Positions 1 to 8,601 of a DNA stretch of 64,000 nucleotides are shown here, piece after piece. Position numbers and translations under genes: made by a program. A model generated the notes under the pieces. It was given only the letters and a program-made list of their open reading frames with translations. It was not told where the DNA came from and ran no database searches. Each line of letters begins with the position of its first letter. The first letter of the stretch is position 1. Origin of the DNA: Acidobacteria bacterium Ga0077553 (GTDB lineage Bacteria > Acidobacteriota > Terriglobia > Bryobacterales > Bryobacteraceae); assembly GCA_001464575.1 (NCBI GenBank), contig LNFE01000146.1, positions 60,261 through 124,260 of the forward strand. The letters run 5' to 3'.

Positions 1-319
1 GGCCAATCTGCTTGATCTTATCGAGTACCGGCTCCACCGTATTGTTCGCCTGGATACAAACGACGATCTCTAAAGGCTGAAACGCAAGGTCCACTCGCAG
101 TTTCTGCTCCTTCCCGCGGTCCACCAGCACGAACTCATGCGGCTGAATATCGCTTACGTACCGCCCGTCCCGGTCAGTCACCGTGGTCGGCGCCACCACA
201 AAGCGGACGAACGTTTTAATTGTCGTCAACTCCTCTTCGTCCGGCGGAGGCGGGTTCACCTGCCCAAGCAAAGGTACGCCCAAGGCGAGTGACGAAAAGG
301 TCCGGCGGGTGAAGCTCAT
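1..319 (-). CDS. VWFA-related acidobacterial secreted protein, N-terminal part (cut by window edge)
   Basis: An open frame on the minus strand starts at ATG 319 and runs off the left edge. The first residues (MSFTRRTFSSLALG) form a Tat-like twin-arginine leader ending around Gly19-Gln20. After an acidic linker comes a V-x-V-x-D-x-x-G-x-x-V pattern followed by a DRGKEQ-like stretch. This layout is typical of the N-terminal region of acidobacterial VWFA-related proteins (TIGR03436), which are exported and of unknown function. It lies 13 bases downstream of the moaC stop, so it is probably the third gene of the moeA-moaC transcript. The von Willebrand domain itself is outside the window, so the family call rests on the N-terminal pattern only. 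Confidence 0.7.
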   Translation of the reverse strand, partial: MSFTRRTFSSLALGVPLLGQVNPPPPDEEELTTIKTFVRFVVAPTTVTDRDGRYVSDIQPHEFVLVDRGKEQKLRVDLAFQPLEIVVCIQANNTVEPVLDKIKQIG

Positions 320-332
320 AGATACTTCGATG

Positions 333-815
333 TTACCGCTTCGCTTTCGGTTTCACCCGTCTCCAAATCCCGGACTTTCCCCCGGTCTTTTCGAGCAGAT
401 AAACATCCTGAATCTCAATGCCCTTATCGAGCGCCTTCGTCATGTCATAAACCGTCAGCGCCGCCACGGTCGCCGCCGTCAATGCCTCCATCTCGACACC
501 CGTTTGCCCCGCTGTCACGGCCAGCGTCGTAATGCGGATCCCGGTCGCCTGCAGCGTCAACTCCACGTCCACGTTCGTCAGCGCCAACGGATGGCACATC
601 GGGATCAGTTCGCCGGTCTTCTTCGCGGCCAGAATCCCCGCAATCCGCGCCACTTCCAGCGGATCGCCCTTCGGGTTCGTTTTCAGTTCGTCCAGCACCC
701 GCCGGCTCATTTTTACGAAGGCGTGCGCCCGCGCCGACCGGTGCGTCACGGCCTTGGCGGTCACATCCACCATGCGGGCCTGTCCAGCGGAATCGTAGTG
801 GGAAAGTTTACTCAT
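333..815 (-). CDS. moaC: Cyclic pyranopterin monophosphate synthase MoaC
   Basis: A 160-residue protein starting MSKLSHYD at ATG 815. It matches MoaC along its whole length: MVDVTAK near the start, the MCHPL motif, the GVEMEALTA segment, and [11 protein letters not shown] with the conserved Asp and Lys of the active site. MoaC converts the GTP-derived 3',8-cyclo-GTP to cyclic pyranopterin monophosphate, the second step of molybdenum cofactor synthesis, in the cytoplasm. The start overlaps the moeA stop by four bases (ATGA), so the two are translationally coupled. The open frame extends about 70 codons upstream, but that part overlaps moeA and is not MoaC-like. Confidence 0.95.
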   Translation of the reverse strand: MSKLSHYDSAGQARMVDVTAKAVTHRSARAHAFVKMSRRVLDELKTNPKGDPLEVARIAGILAAKKTGELIPMCHPLALTNVDVELTLQATGIRITTLAVTAGQTGVEMEALTAATVAALTVYDMTKALDKGIEIQDVYLLEKTGGKSGIWRRVKPKAKR

Positions 816-1993
816 GCAATGGGGAGAACCTCTATCTCTTCGCCGGGCAGGTACATGTCCCGGCCGGGGTCGGTGACCATAAAAACGTTTGCCCGGGCTA
901 GCGCCGGCACATCGCCCGACCCCGAGTATGGCACCGGGAACACCCCGGAGCCCCGCATCTCGCCGGGTAGGAATCGGGTCAGCCCGGGCTTCAGCCGCAA
1001 CTCCCCCTGCAGCGTCCCGAGCCACTTCGGCCCTTCGCCGTCGGCTTCTCCCCCCAATCGCGTCACTGCCAGCCGGGCGATAGCGGCGAACGTCACCATC
1101 GTCGACGCCGGATTCCCCGGCAGCCCGAAGAAGAATTTGCCCTGCGCCTGGCCAAACACCAGCGGCTGCCCCGGCTGCATGCGGACCCGCGTAAAGAAGA
1201 ACTCCGCGCTATACTCCGCCAGTACCGTTTCCACGAGGTCATATTTTCCCGCCGAAACACCGCCCGAGAGCAGCAGCAGGTCGTGCTCCAACCCCTCGGC
1301 GATCAGCCGTCGCGTATCCGGCAAGTTGTCCTTGGCCACCGGCAGCACCGTCGGAATTCCCCCCGCCTGCAGCACCTGCGCCGCCACCGAGTACGAATTC
1401 GAGTTCCGCACCTGCTCTACGGCCGGGTCCGCGGTAATGTCCACGACTTCGTCCCCCGTCGCCAGAATCGCCACCCGCGGCTGCCGGTACACCACCACCT
1501 CCGCCTGGCCCACCGTCGCCAGCATCGCGATGTGGTTGAACCGCAATCGCACCCCGGCCGGCAACACCACGCCTCCAGCCTTGGCGTCGCACCCGGCGGT
1601 CGTCCAATGGTCGCCGCTCATCTGCCGCCGCTCCGTGGTCATCACGCCATCCGCGAGCGTCGCGTGCTCCACCATCACCACGGCATCCGCCCCGGCCGGC
1701 ATCGGCGCGCCCGTCATGATCTCTACACACTCGCCCGGCCCCACTTCTCCTGCAAAACTCGTCCCCGCCCGCACCTCGCCAATCACGCGAAACGAACCCG
1801 GCAACTCTGCCGACCGCACCGCATAGCCGTCGCGAATGCTCCGGGCCACCGGGGGGTAGTCCCGGTCCGCGCTCACCGCCTCGGCCAACACCCGCCCCGT
1901 CGCCGCTAACAGCGGAACCCGCTCCGTCTCTCCCAAAGCCTGCACGCGAGACCGAACCGCCGCCAGCGCGTCTGAGTAAATCAATGCTTCCAC
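812..1993 (-). CDS. moeA: Molybdopterin molybdenumtransferase MoeA
   Basis: A protein of about 393 residues. Visible motifs are SIRDGYAVR near residue 52, the MoCF-binding core [10 protein letters not shown] in the middle, and GLPGNPAS about 50 residues later, with a beta-rich C-terminal domain. MoeA inserts molybdate into adenylated molybdopterin. It is the first gene of the moeA-moaC unit, overlapping moaC by four bases. The start is unclear: GTG at 1993 gives the full N-terminus, while TTG at 1984 has a GGAAG sequence a few bases upstream. The GTG start overlaps the divergent amidase gene by ten bases. Confidence 0.93.
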   Translation of the reverse strand: MEALIYSDALAAVRSRVQALGETERVPLLAATGRVLAEAVSADRDYPPVARSIRDGYAVRSAELPGSFRVIGEVRAGTSFAGEVGPGECVEIMTGAPMPAGADAVVMVEHATLADGVMTTERRQMSGDHWTTAGCDAKAGGVVLPAGVRLRFNHIAMLATVGQAEVVVYRQPRVAILATGDEVVDITADPAVEQVRNSNSYSVAAQVLQAGGIPTVLPVAKDNLPDTRRLIAEGLEHDLLLLSGGVSAGKYDLVETVLAEYSAEFFFTRVRMQPGQPLVFGQAQGKFFFGLPGNPASTMVTFAAIARLAVTRLGGEADGEGPKWLGTLQGELRLKPGLTRFLPGEMRGSGVFPVPYSGSGDVPALARANVFMVTDPGRDMYLPGEEIEVLPIA

Positions 1994-3321
1994 TCTTTGA
2001 GTCTAATGGAGGAGTGAACCATCTCCCGCTGTCTCACCAATTGGCTGGCGTTCGCGAGAAGCAGTGGAGCCCCCGCGAACTCTGGGAAGCGCACCGCCGC
2101 GAAGACGACCCCTACCGGGCCTTCGTCACCCGCTTCGACGACTTCGTCGAACCCGCCCCCGGCCCCCTGCACGGCGCGATGCTCACCATCAAGGATTCGC
2201 TCAACATCGCCGGCCTGCCCACCGTCTGCGGCTCCCGCTATCGCCTCTCCGCCCCCCGCCCCGCAAAAGACGCCGCCTGCGTCGCCAAACTGAAAGCCGC
2301 CGGCGCCACCATTCTCGGCAAAACCAACTGCCCCGAGTTCCTCGCCAACTACGAGACCGACAACGCGATCACCGGCTGGACCGCCAACCCCTGGGACCGC
2401 ACCCGCTCCGCCGGCGGTTCGTCCGGCGGCGAAGCGGCTGCCATCGCCGCCGGGCTCAGCGCGGGAGGCGTCGGCAGCGACGGCGGCGGCTCCATTCGCC
2501 TCCCCGCCCACTTCTGCGGCATCGCCGGCCTCAAACCCACCCCCGGCCGCGTCTCCGCCGTCGGACACGTCCCGGAGATCGCCCATCCCGGCGGCCTCCT
2601 CGGCGTCGTCGGCCCCATGGCCCGCTCCGTCAATGATGTTCGCCTCCTCTTCGATGTTCTCGCTGGCTACGACCCCGCCGACCCCTTCTCCGTCCCCTTC
2701 GAACCCCGGCCGGTCGACCTTCGCGGACTCCGCATCGGTGTCATCGAATCCTTCCCGATGTGCCCGGAGACCTCGACCGCCCTCCGCCAGGCCGCCGACC
2801 TGCTCGGCGGAACTGACATATTTAGTTTCAGTGGCTTCGTTTCGTCAAGTGCATGTTGGAACTTCTTTTTCAACGTCCTGACCGACCCCTTCAAACGCGA
2901 AATCATCGCGACCGACCCCGAACTTGTCCATTGGACCGGCCTCGAACTGCTCCAGGACCCGCCCGCTGAACCCTCCGGCGTCGAAGTCGTCAAGCAGTTC
3001 GCCATCCGCGACAAGCTCCGCGCCGCCCTGCTCCGGCAAATGGTGGATACCCCGGTTCTCCTCGCTCCCTGCTGCGCCGTCCCCGCCTTCCGCCGCCGTG
3101 AGCGAAACTGGAATGGCATCGGCTTGCTCGATGCCATGTCATGCCTCACACCATTTAACCTGTTTGGAATGCCCGCTCTCTCCGTCCCGTTCGCCCTGTC
3201 GAGCGAGGGACTGCCCATCGGCGTCCAACTGATCGGACGGCCGTACAGCGAAGAGCTCCTGCTGGCGGTAGGCGAACAACTCGAAGAACTCCGTGGATTG
3301 GATTTATGCGAACTCTCTTAA
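1984..3321 (+). CDS. Amidase signature family protein
   Basis: A 445-residue protein of the amidase signature family, which hydrolyses carboxamides. The Ser-cisSer-Lys triad is present: Lys in LTIKDS (about residue 70), GGSSGGEAAA (about 144-153) and the nucleophile motif GGGSIRLPA (about 168-176). The ending GLPIGVQLIGRPYSEE is typical. The substrate cannot be told; GatA is less likely because the length and context do not fit and no gatB or gatC is nearby. ATG 1984 has no clear ribosome site, and GTG 2014 lies directly behind a GGAGGA sequence with too little spacing, so the start is uncertain. It overlaps the downstream M16 gene by 16 bases. Confidence 0.88.
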   Translation: MLPLFESNGGVNHLPLSHQLAGVREKQWSPRELWEAHRREDDPYRAFVTRFDDFVEPAPGPLHGAMLTIKDSLNIAGLPTVCGSRYRLSAPRPAKDAACVAKLKAAGATILGKTNCPEFLANYETDNAITGWTANPWDRTRSAGGSSGGEAAAIAAGLSAGGVGSDGGGSIRLPAHFCGIAGLKPTPGRVSAVGHVPEIAHPGGLLGVVGPMARSVNDVRLLFDVLAGYDPADPFSVPFEPRPVDLRGLRIGVIESFPMCPETSTALRQAADLLGGTDIFSFSGFVSSSACWNFFFNVLTDPFKREIIATDPELVHWTGLELLQDPPAEPSGVEVVKQFAIRDKLRAALLRQMVDTPVLLAPCCAVPAFRRRERNWNGIGLLDAMSCLTPFNLFGMPALSVPFALSSEGLPIGVQLIGRPYSEELLLAVGEQLEELRGLDLCELS

Positions 3322-4634
3322 CTCTGCTGCTTGCCGCCGGCGCCTACGCCGCGCCGCCATCGAAGATCTTTCCGTACGGCTACGATCAACACGACTTTCC
3401 TAACGGACTGCGGCTGATCACCATCCCCACCGACTTCCCGAACATCGTTTCCTTCTATACCGTCGTCAGCGTCGGCTCCCGCCACGAAGTCGAGCCCGGC
3501 AAGTCCGGCTTCGCCCACTTCTTTGAACACTGCATGTTCCGCGGCACCAAACGGTTCCCCCCGCAGAAGTGGGAAGCCGTCATGAAGGCCGCCGGCGCGG
3601 CCAACAACGCCTATACGAGCGACGACCTCACCGTCTACCACGCCACCTTCGACAAGGCGGGTCTCGAGTCCATCATCGACGTCGAAGCGGACCGCTTCCA
3701 AAACCTCGAGTACTCCGAGAACGCCTTCCGCACTGAAGCGCTGGCCGTGAACGGCGAGTACAACAAGAACAGCACGGAGCCCGCCAATCAGCTCGAAGAA
3801 AAGCTCCGCGATACGGCTTTTGACCGGCACACCTACAAACACACCACCATGGGCTTCCTGGCCGACATCAAGGACATGCCCAATCAATACGAGTACTCGA
3901 AGCAGTTCTTCAACCGCTTCTATCGGCCCGAGAACACCACGCTCATCATCGTCGGCGACGTGGACCAGAAGCAGGTCCGGTCGATGGTCGAGAAGTATTG
4001 GGGCCCCTGGAAAAAGGGCGCGGTGAAGCCGCAGATTCCCGCCGAACCCCCGCAAACGGCCGAACGCAAAGGTCACGTCGACTGGCCCACGCCCACTCTG
4101 CCCTGGATGATGATCGGCTACAAAGTGCCGGCCTTCACAGAGAATATGCGGGACGCGGCGGCGCTCGACCTCATCGCGTCGCTCGCCCTCGGCCAGAACT
4201 CGCCGCTCTATAAAAAGCTCGTCATCGACGAACAGAAGAACGATGTCCTGCAAGGCGGCTATCAGAATCATGCCGACCCCTACCTCTTCGTCGTCTACTC
4301 CCGCATTAAGAAAGACGCCGACCTGCCCGTCGTGCAGGAGGCGATCATCTCGACTTTGAACGGGTTCAAAGACACGCTGGTTGACGCCAAGCGCCTCGAA
4401 GCCGTGAAGAGCAACCTGCGTTACAGCTTCGCGCTCGGTCTGGATAACAGCGAGGCCATCGCTGCCAATCTCGCCAACTTCATCGCCTTGACGCGAACGC
4501 CCGAAACGCTCAACCAGATCTATGATCTCTACGCGTCGCTGACGCCGGAAGACCTCCGCGAGGTTGCCCGCAAATACTTCGTGACGTCCGGCCGCACCGT
4601 CGCCACCCTCGCCCACAAGAAGGAGGCCAAGTGA
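3306..4634 (+). CDS. M16 family zinc metallopeptidase, catalytic subunit
   Basis: A 442-residue protein with a cleavable signal peptide (MRTLLTLLLAAGAYA), so it is exported. The inverted zinc motif HFFEH lies at about residues 77-81 (in FAHFFEHCMF), and the third ligand region is EALAVNGEYNK about 75 residues later. This is the layout of the active M16 (pitrilysin-type) half. The C-terminal M16 domain (about 190-360) is present. The next gene encodes the second, motif-less half, overlapping by four bases (GTGA). The two most likely form the periplasmic heterodimer common in bacteria with split M16 peptidases. Confidence 0.92.
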   Translation: MRTLLTLLLAAGAYAAPPSKIFPYGYDQHDFPNGLRLITIPTDFPNIVSFYTVVSVGSRHEVEPGKSGFAHFFEHCMFRGTKRFPPQKWEAVMKAAGAANNAYTSDDLTVYHATFDKAGLESIIDVEADRFQNLEYSENAFRTEALAVNGEYNKNSTEPANQLEEKLRDTAFDRHTYKHTTMGFLADIKDMPNQYEYSKQFFNRFYRPENTTLIIVGDVDQKQVRSMVEKYWGPWKKGAVKPQIPAEPPQTAERKGHVDWPTPTLPWMMIGYKVPAFTENMRDAAALDLIASLALGQNSPLYKKLVIDEQKNDVLQGGYQNHADPYLFVVYSRIKKDADLPVVQEAIISTLNGFKDTLVDAKRLEAVKSNLRYSFALGLDNSEAIAANLANFIALTRTPETLNQIYDLYASLTPEDLREVARKYFVTSGRTVATLAHKKEAK

Positions 4635-6082
4635 GAGCACTGGTCCTGCTGTTGTCCGCCCTCACCCTCCCGGCGATGGAGGTTGTTACGTTACCAGGGC
4701 AGTCGCCGATCATCAATTTCCGCTTCGTCTTCCGCTGTGGCTCTTTGAATGACTTGAAAGGCAAGGAAGGCACCGCCGCCCTGACGGCCGCCATGCTCGC
4801 TCGCGGCGGTTCGCAGTCGACGCCGTACAGCGACATCATCGAAAAGTTCTACCCCATGGCCGCCGGTGTCGGTGACCAGACCGACCAGGAGATGCTGACC
4901 ATCAGCGGCGTCACCCACGTCGACAACCTGGAGGCCTACTACTCCACGCTCCGCGACATGCTGCTGAAGCCGGGTTGGCGCCCGGAGGATCTGAAGCGGC
5001 TGCGCGACGACCAGTTGACCTCGCTCCGTGTCTCCCTGCGCCAGCAGAACGACGAAGAGCTGGGCAAGGAGGTGCTCTATAACCTTCTGCTCGGCACAGC
5101 CCACCCGAATGGCACGGTCTCTGCACTCGAAAAGTTGACCCTCGCCGACCTGCAGGCGTTCTACAAGCAGCACCTGACGCAGGCCAACCTCACCATCGCC
5201 CTCGCCGGCAAGTACCCCGAAGGCTTCGCCGAACGGGTGAAGAAGGACTTCAGCCAACTGCCAACCGGCAAGCCGTCCGCCGTGAAGCGTCCGGCCCCGA
5301 AGCCAATTCCGCAAACGCGCGTCACCATCGTCAAAAAGCAGACCCGGGCCGTCGCCTTCTCGCTCGGCTTCCCCATCCCGGTCAACCGCAGCCATCCGGA
5401 CTTTCCGGCGCTGCTCGTCGCCAACACCTGGTTCGGCCCGCACCGGTCAAGCGCCGGCAATCTGTACCAGCGGATGCGCGAAATCCGCGGCCTGAACTAC
5501 GGCGACTACAGCTATCTCGAGTACTTCCCCCGCGGGATGTTCCAGTTCGAGCCGGACCCGAACCTCGCCCGCCGCCAGCAGATCTTCCAAATGTGGATCC
5601 GCCCCGTTGAACCGCAGACCGCCCACTTTACGCTCCGCTTGGCGCTGCACGAGCTCGAACGTCTCGTCGAGAAGGGCTTAACCGAAAGCGACTTCGAAGA
5701 GACCCGCAGCTTCCTCAGCCGCGGCGTGAATCTGTTGTTGAAGACGAAGGCCAACGAACTCGGCTACCGCATCGACAGCCAGTTCTATGGCATCGGCGAA
5801 TACCCGGAGTACATCAAAAGCGCCGTGGCCAAGCTGACGGTCGAAGACGTCAACAAAGCCGTGAAAAAACACCTGCGCAAAGATCGCCTGGAGATCGTCG
5901 CCGTCGCCGAAGATGCCGAAGCCTTGCAGAAGGCGCTGCTCAGCGATGGGCCGTCGCCGATGACCTACAACAGCCCGAAGCTCGCGGACATCCTCGAAGA
6001 GGACAAGCTCGTCTCTACGCGGAAGCTGGGCCTGAAGCCGGCGCAAGTTCGCATCGTGCCCGTCGACCGGTTTTTCCAATGA
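4631..6082 (+). CDS. M16 family peptidase, non-catalytic partner subunit
   Basis: A 483-residue exported protein (leader MRALVLLLSALTLPA) starting at GTG 4631 within the stop of the previous gene. It has the M16 fold pattern (the FRCGSLND...KEGTAALTAAMLARGG region aligns with the active-site helix), but the HxxEH motif is replaced by TAALTAAM, so no zinc site is expected. In known pairs such a subunit helps form the substrate chamber. The middle part has the typical GLNYGDYSYLE and QFEPDP segments. The stop overlaps the MsrB start (ATGA), giving a three-gene coupled unit. Confidence 0.9.
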   Translation: MRALVLLLSALTLPAMEVVTLPGQSPIINFRFVFRCGSLNDLKGKEGTAALTAAMLARGGSQSTPYSDIIEKFYPMAAGVGDQTDQEMLTISGVTHVDNLEAYYSTLRDMLLKPGWRPEDLKRLRDDQLTSLRVSLRQQNDEELGKEVLYNLLLGTAHPNGTVSALEKLTLADLQAFYKQHLTQANLTIALAGKYPEGFAERVKKDFSQLPTGKPSAVKRPAPKPIPQTRVTIVKKQTRAVAFSLGFPIPVNRSHPDFPALLVANTWFGPHRSSAGNLYQRMREIRGLNYGDYSYLEYFPRGMFQFEPDPNLARRQQIFQMWIRPVEPQTAHFTLRLALHELERLVEKGLTESDFEETRSFLSRGVNLLLKTKANELGYRIDSQFYGIGEYPEYIKSAVAKLTVEDVNKAVKKHLRKDRLEIVAVAEDAEALQKALLSDGPSPMTYNSPKLADILEEDKLVSTRKLGLKPAQVRIVPVDRFFQ

Positions 6083-6570
6083 AACGGCGGGCCTGGCTGC
6101 TGCTTCCGCTCGCCTCCTGCGCCAAGCGCGAGGCGTTCGTCGCCGTGGCCGAAACGGTCCGCATCGTCGATATCGACAGGGGAATGGTGACGGTCGACAA
6201 GATCGCCAAGACTAAAGCGGAGTGGCGGCAGGCGCTGTCGCCCACCCGCTACTGGGTCATGCGCGAGGCCGGCACCGAGCAGCCGTTCACGGGCGAGTAC
6301 GACAAGTACGAAGGCCCCGGCGTCTTCCGCTGCGCCGCTTGCGGCATAGCGCTCTTCTCTGGCGACCACAAGTTCATTTCGAGCTCCGGCTGGCCCAGCT
6401 TCTGGCAGCCGCTGGCGCCGCAGAATATCCTGAAGCGGCAGGATGGTGACCGCACCGAGGTGCTTTGCATCCGCTGCGAAGGCCACCTCGGCCATGTCTT
6501 TGACGATGGTCCCCAGCCCACCGGCCTCCGCTACTGCATCAACTCGATCGCGTTGAAACTCACCAAGTAA
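6079..6570 (+). CDS. msrB: Peptide-methionine (R)-S-oxide reductase MsrB, predicted lipoprotein
   Basis: A 163-residue protein that reduces methionine-R-sulfoxide in oxidised proteins. The zinc CxxC pairs are FRCAACG and LCIRCEGH, the family motif SGWPSFW is present, and the catalytic cysteine is in RYCINS near the end. The N-terminus MKRRAWLLLPLASC ends in a lipobox (LASC), so the enzyme is probably anchored outside the cytoplasm. It is coupled by ATGA overlap to the two M16 subunits, suggesting a shared role in envelope protein quality control. The last 11 bases overlap the converging enolase-superfamily gene. Confidence 0.93.
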   Translation: MKRRAWLLLPLASCAKREAFVAVAETVRIVDIDRGMVTVDKIAKTKAEWRQALSPTRYWVMREAGTEQPFTGEYDKYEGPGVFRCAACGIALFSGDHKFISSSGWPSFWQPLAPQNILKRQDGDRTEVLCIRCEGHLGHVFDDGPQPTGLRYCINSIALKLTK

Positions 6571-7810
6571 CCGGGCTCTGCTTTTCCACTTTCGCCGGGT
6601 CGATCTCAATCCCGAAGCCCGGCGTATCGGGTAGCGTAATCTTGCCGTTCACCGGCGCCGGATTCCACTTCTCGAAGTGGTAGTAGGTGCTCATCTTCGG
6701 GATGAGGTACTCAACGAGCGGACACGTCATCGGGCTCTGGCTCGCCACCACGTGCATGGCTGAATGAACGTTGTGGCCATGCGGGATCACCTGCGCGTCG
6801 AAGGAACTGGCAATGTGGCAGATCTTGACGAGTTCGCTCACGCCGCCGCACCACTCGGGGTCGGCCTGCACTACGGTGATCGCCTGCGCTTCGAGAAAAC
6901 GTTTGGTCTCCCACCGGCCGTAAAAGTGCTCGCCCGTAGCCACCGGCACCGACGTCGCCCGGCGCAGCGCCGCGAAGCTCTCCATCTTCTCCGGCGCGAA
7001 CGCCTCTTCAATCCAGCGGGGCCGGTATTGCTCCACCTGCTTGGCCCACTGCAAGGCATAGTTTAGGTCCCAACCCATAAAGGCATCGAACATGATGTCG
7101 ACGTCGTAGCCCATCGCCTCGCGCAGGTTCCGCACAATCGCGACGTTCTTCGCCATGCCCGCCGCGCCGTCTCCCGGCCCGTACGGCATGAACCACTTCT
7201 GATGCATAAAGCCGCGCTGCTTCAACTCGACGCACTTCTTCTTGAGCAACTCCGGCTCCACACTGAAGCCGAGGCAACTGCCATAGGCTTGCACAGCCGG
7301 CCGCGTCGGACCACCCAGCAACTGGTACACCGGCGCCTTGAAGTAGCGGCCGCGCAGATCCCACAGCACGTTGTCGACGGCGGAGATCGCCATCATGTAA
7401 TGGCTCGAACGCGAGTGGCGGTTCGACCGGTACATCTGGTCCCACAGCGTCTCTCCGGCCAGCGCCTCCTTGCCCATCAGGAACGGACGCAACTGCCGAT
7501 GGACGACGACGGCCGCCTCCTCATCAATCGGGCCGTAGATCGCTTCGAGCCCGGCGTCCGTCTTCAGCTTCAGATACAGCGCCGTCACGCGGCCTTCGCC
7601 CGCCGCCCGGCCCTGCTCTTTATACTCGGCGGGCCGCAGCGCGTCGTAGATGTGCAAGGGGTTCGTCTGGTACTGCCGATTCGCGGTGCCGGCCTCGTAC
7701 TTGTACTTGCCTTCGAGGCGGACGAATTCGAGCGCCGCGATCTTGCCGCCGGCGGCCGCATTCAACACCGGGTAAGCGGCCATTCCCGCTAGAAACATAC
7801 GTCGGTTCAT
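6560..7810 (-). CDS. Mandelate racemase/muconate lactonizing-type enolase superfamily protein
   Basis: A 416-residue protein starting MNRRMFLAGM at ATG 7810, with a Tat-like leader, which suggests export of the folded enzyme. The TIM-barrel carries candidate metal ligands in DIMFDAF and RWIEEAF, a third acidic site near ATGEHFYGRWE, and a possible catalytic His in VIPHGHN. These enzymes abstract an alpha-proton from carboxylates such as sugar acids. The substrate cannot be predicted. It overlaps prmA by four bases and is the last gene of the minus-strand run starting at 11695. An upstream extension to 7870 would lie within prmA and looks spurious. Confidence 0.88.
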   Translation of the reverse strand: MNRRMFLAGMAAYPVLNAAAGGKIAALEFVRLEGKYKYEAGTANRQYQTNPLHIYDALRPAEYKEQGRAAGEGRVTALYLKLKTDAGLEAIYGPIDEEAAVVVHRQLRPFLMGKEALAGETLWDQMYRSNRHSRSSHYMMAISAVDNVLWDLRGRYFKAPVYQLLGGPTRPAVQAYGSCLGFSVEPELLKKKCVELKQRGFMHQKWFMPYGPGDGAAGMAKNVAIVRNLREAMGYDVDIMFDAFMGWDLNYALQWAKQVEQYRPRWIEEAFAPEKMESFAALRRATSVPVATGEHFYGRWETKRFLEAQAITVVQADPEWCGGVSELVKICHIASSFDAQVIPHGHNVHSAMHVVASQSPMTCPLVEYLIPKMSTYYHFEKWNPAPVNGKITLPDTPGFGIEIDPAKVEKQSPVTW

Positions 7811-8601
7811 TTGTCCTCCCAGGCCATACAGACCCAAATGTCGCGATCCACGCGCTCGCGCAACGTCCACTCCTGCGCGCCCAAGGCCTTAATTACGCGG
7901 TCCGCGTGCCGCGGCGGAATCCCGCCGACGATCAACCGGCCTCCGGGCTTCAACACCCGCTTCATCTCCTCCGCGTTGTGCGACACGGTCTCAGCATTGA
8001 TGTTCGCGAAAATCACGTCGGCCCACTGCGGTTGAATCGATCGCAGCGTCCCGGTGAACAAGCCAATCTCCGCTGGCATGTCCGCGCGCGCCGCCACCAC
8101 GGCATCATGGTCGATGTCGCAGCCATGCACCTGCGCCGCGCCCAAACGCAACGCCGCCAGTGCCAAAATCCCGGAGCCGGCGCCGAAATCAAAGACGCGA
8201 TCGCCCGGCTGCACCGTCCGTTCGAGCACCTCAAGAGCCAACTGAGTCGTCGTATCCGCACCAGTACCGAAGGCGATGCCAGGGTTGATGACCAGCCGTT
8301 CGCGTCCGGGCGGCGTTGGCTCTTCGCACCACGGCGGCGCGACGAACAACCGCTCGCCCACGGGCCGCCCGGGCCACGCGGCCTCGGATTCGGCCTGCCA
8401 GTCCACGTCCGGCTCCTCTTGCCACACCGGGTCGAACGCTGCGAACTCGGAAGCCTCGAATACTTCGTTGAAGAAGGCCCGCAGACTGACGCGATTCGCC
8501 GTCAGATCCTCTTCGGTGACCCCGGCCGTGTCCAATTCCCAGAGCCGGCCGAGCAGTTCGTCCTTCTCGTCCTGCGTACATTCGATGGTGAGAGAGTGCA
8601 T
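7807..8601 (-). CDS. prmA: Ribosomal protein L11 methyltransferase PrmA
   Basis: A 264-residue SAM-dependent methyltransferase. The SAM-binding motif I is FDFGAGSGILALAAL at about residues 139-153, preceded by the PrmA-typical NPGIAFGTGAD, with CDIDHDAV as motif II and FANINAE as the post-motif catalytic segment. PrmA trimethylates lysines and the N-terminus of ribosomal protein L11 in the cytoplasm. The ATG at 8601 overlaps the stop of the upstream acyl-CoA synthetase by one base (TAATG). Confidence 0.9.
   Translation of the reverse strand: MHSLTIECTQDEKDELLGRLWELDTAGVTEEDLTANRVSLRAFFNEVFEASEFAAFDPVWQEEPDVDWQAESEAAWPGRPVGERLFVAPPWCEEPTPPGRERLVINPGIAFGTGADTTTQLALEVLERTVQPGDRVFDFGAGSGILALAALRLGAAQVHGCDIDHDAVVAARADMPAEIGLFTGTLRSIQPQWADVIFANINAETVSHNAEEMKRVLKPGGRLIVGGIPPRHADRVIKALGAQEWTLRERVDRDIWVCMAWEDK

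Noticed and set aside
183..1826. A 547-codon plus-strand open frame across moeA and moaC
   Set aside because: It is antisense to two clearly recognised genes and its translation is rich in Arg, Ser and Pro with no family pattern; a by-product of high GC.
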